Assembly: GCA_947174175.1 (NCBI GenBank)
Contig: CAMWHW010000062.1
Coordinates: 1-6,185 of the forward strand
Direction: 5' to 3'
DNA from: an uncultured Clostridia bacterium
GTDB lineage: Bacteria > Bacillota > Clostridia > Christensenellales > Borkfalkiaceae
Length of the DNA stretch: 6,185 nucleotides
The notes beneath the pieces are model-generated. The model saw nothing but the letters and a program-made list of their open reading frames with translations. It had not been told where the DNA came from and did not search any database. Below, one piece after another: positions 4,593 through 6,185 of this stretch; position 1 is the stretch's first letter; each line of letters begins with the position of its first letter. The translations under genes and the position numbers were made by a program.

Positions 4593-6185
4593 TTACTCTA
4601 AACTTACCATATAATAGTACACGGGCTGCCCACCATAGTGGAAATCAACGTCACAATCGGGGAACGCTTCGGACACCTTTGCCGCAAGCGCTTCCGCCGC
4701 CGCTTCGTCCACACCCTCGCCGTAGTAGAGCGTAATCATTTCGTGCTCTGCCGTCTTCATCTTTCTTATGAGGTCAAGCGTGGTGTCGTCGACGTTCGCA
4801 CCCTTAGCCAGAATCTTTTTGGAGTTAAGACCTATTATGTCGCCCTCTTTAAGCTTGAAGCCGTTCATGGTGGTATTGCGCACCGCGTAGGTGACCTGAC
4901 CCGCCGCAACGTTGTCGATTGCGTGCGTCATATTGGTCTTGTTTTCGGGAACGCCCGCCTCGGGGTTGAACACCAGCGCCGCCGCAAAGCCCTGCGGAAC
5001 GTTCTTGGTGGGAATAACGTGAATGGTGCGGTTGTTGACAAGTCCCTTTGCCTGCTCCGCCGCAAGAATAATGTTGGAGTTGTTGGGGAACACGAAAACG
5101 TTTGCCGCGTTTATCTTCTGCACCGCGTCCGCAATGTCCTGCGCGGAGGGGTTCATGGTCTGACCGCCCTCTATAACTCTGTCGACCATAAGATCCTTGA
5201 AAATTTCGGCAAGTCCCTCGCCCGCACAGATTGCAAGCATGCCCATAGCCTTCTTTTCGGCTTCGAGCTTCTTTTTGAGCTGGCGGTTCTCTTCCAGCAT
5301 GTTTTCGATTTTAAGTCTGTCAAGCTCGCCCAGTTCAAGCGCGTAGGTAAGCGCGACGCCCGGCGTGTTGGTGTGCACGTGCACCTTGATAAATTCCAGA
5401 TCGCCTATGCAGATGACCGAATCGCCGATGCTCATAAGCTTTTCCTTTAACTTATCAATATCGGCAAGCGTGGTCTGCTGCTTTAAATTTATAACGAAAA
5501 ACTCGGTGCAGTAAGCGAATTCGATATCGCCCAGGTCGAGATTTATAATGTCGGAGTTGTCGTCAAAGTCGGGCTCCTTTTCCTTTACCTGAATTTCGGT
5601 GGGAATGTCGGTGCCGATGTCCTCGCCCGAAATCGCCGCAAGGAAGCCGCGCATTATGGTCATAAGTCCCATACCGCCGCTGTCGACGACGCCCGCTTTT
5701 TTAAGAACGGGCAGAAGCTCGGGGGTCTGCGCAAGCGCCTCGTCGCCGACGGCGATTAACGCCTTTAAAAAGTCTACGAAGTCCTTATTCTTGGAAGCGA
5801 GTTTTGAAGCCGACTCGCTCATCAGTCTTATAACCGTTAAAATGGTGCCTTCCTTGGGAATGGAAACGGCGGAATACGCAACCTTGGTACCCGCTTCCAG
5901 AGCCTTGGCAAAGGTCTTTGTATCGAAAGTCTGGTTACTGTCCTTGATTACCGAGCAGATTCCCCTGAAAATCTGGGAGGAAATTACGCCCGAGTTGCCC
6001 CTTGCACCGCGCAGCGCGCCCTTGGAAACGGCGTCGCAGATTTCCTGAAAGCGGTTGGAAGAACACGCGTTCATCTCCTTTACCGCCGACTGCAAGGTTA
6101 GCGACATATTCGTACCCGTGTCACCGTCGGGTACGGGGAAAACGTTAAGGGCGTCGATTTTAGCCCTGTTTATTTCAAGCATTCT
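4593..6185 (-). CDS. fakA: Fatty acid kinase FakA / YloV family, DhaL-domain protein (5' end beyond window)
   Basis: In Bacillota FakA phosphorylates fatty acids held by a DegV-type FakB partner, feeding exogenous fatty acids into phospholipid synthesis. The reading frame runs through the right edge. The first Met in the window (6182) aligns inside the DhaL domain, just before DALNVFPVPDGDTGTNM; relatives have about 20 more residues ahead, so the true start is outside. Numbering from that Met: Mg/ATP motif DGDTGTNM (19-26), GARGNSG (59-65) and VDSGGMG (166-172) mark the DhaL kinase domain (to about 185). Then comes the middle domain with YCTEF (Cys225) and HVH (His268, His270), the residues reported to bind zinc in Staphylococcus aureus FakA. 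A likely coiled helix (about 285-312) follows, then the C-terminal domain with GGQTMNPS (339-346), FPNNSNI (365-371) and terminal HYGGQPVYYYMVSLE. The FakA-versus-YloV paralogue distinction cannot be made here. No fakB is in the window. Confidence 0.92.
   Translation of the reverse strand, partial: RMLEINRAKIDALNVFPVPDGDTGTNMSLTLQSAVKEMNACSSNRFQEICDAVSKGALRGARGNSGVISSQIFRGICSVIKDSNQTFDTKTFAKALEAGTKVAYSAVSIPKEGTILTVIRLMSESASKLASKNKDFVDFLKALIAVGDEALAQTPELLPVLKKAGVVDSGGMGLMTIMRGFLAAISGEDIGTDIPTEIQVKEKEPDFDDNSDIINLDLGDIEFAYCTEFFVINLKQQTTLADIDKLKEKLMSIGDSVICIGDLEFIKVHVHTNTPGVALTYALELGELDRLKIENMLEENRQLKKKLEAEKKAMGMLAICAGEGLAEIFKDLMVDRVIEGGQTMNPSAQDIADAVQKINAANVFVFPNNSNIILAAEQAKGLVNNRTIHVIPTKNVPQGFAAALVFNPEAGVPENKTNMTHAIDNVAAGQVTYAVRNTTMNGFKLKEGDIIGLNSKKILAKGANVDDTTLDLIRKMKTAEHEMITLYYGEGVDEAAAEALAAKVSEAFPDCDVDFHYGGQPVYYYMVSLE

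Noticed and set aside
4638..5450. A 270-codon open frame on the plus strand opposite the fakA-like gene
   Set aside because: It is antisense to a gene with clear family motifs along its length, shows no recognisable domain, and its composition (rich in Arg, His and Val) is typical of a reverse-strand shadow of GC-rich codons.
6180..6182. ATG at the right edge as the true start of the fakA-like gene
   Set aside because: The frame stays open to the window edge and the Met aligns to an internal position of the DhaL domain; relatives have about 20 more N-terminal residues.
4593..6185. DhaL subunit of dihydroxyacetone kinase
   Set aside because: The DhaL-type motif is shared, but the long middle and C-terminal domains with YCTEF, HVH and FPNNSNI belong to the FakA/YloV family, and the position before recG supports this.

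Overview
The window is 6.2 kb of bacterial chromosome with every recognisable gene on the minus strand. Transcription order, right to left, is: a fakA/yloV-type fatty-acid kinase (5' end cut by the right edge), recG, a secreted SGNH/GDSL lipoprotein, and rpsL (ribosomal protein S12, 3' end cut by the left edge). The yloV-then-recG order is a well-known Bacillota arrangement (in Bacillus subtilis both lie in one cluster, with serine dehydratase genes between them). The lipoprotein has His/Cys-rich modules and a Thr-Pro linker of a style common in uncultured gut Clostridia. I therefore place the source in Bacillota, probably an uncultured gut Clostridia lineage. The phylum is reasonably secure; anything finer is a guess.

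Layout: 1-239 is the first 79 codons of rpsL. 240-494 is the rpsL control region: a strong Shine-Dalgarno, a leader of about 135 nt with small hairpins, a near-consensus sigma-70-type promoter with extended -10, an AT-rich tract, a 10-bp palindrome, and the terminator of the lipoprotein gene. 495-2414 is the lipoprotein gene. 2415-2489 holds its own promoter, built almost like the rpsL one. 2490-4496 is recG. 4497-4592 holds a bidirectional hairpin terminator and a candidate recG promoter. 4593-6185 is the fakA-like gene.

How the genes relate: fakA and recG are conserved housekeeping neighbours. The lipoprotein gene has its own promoter and terminator, so it looks like an independent accessory unit set between recG and the start of the str (rpsL) operon. 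It is predicted to be a membrane-anchored, outward-facing esterase resembling rhamnogalacturonan acetylesterases (CE12-like), which would fit a gut bacterium that deacetylates plant polysaccharide. Its exact substrate is not shown by the sequence.

I see no mobile element, CRISPR array, tRNA or rRNA here, and no clearly new multi-gene system. The points most worth a second look are the architecture of the lipoprotein, the matched pair of promoters, the Gln in place of His in RecG motif II, and the terminator-like hairpin directly before a recG start that lacks a good ribosome binding site.
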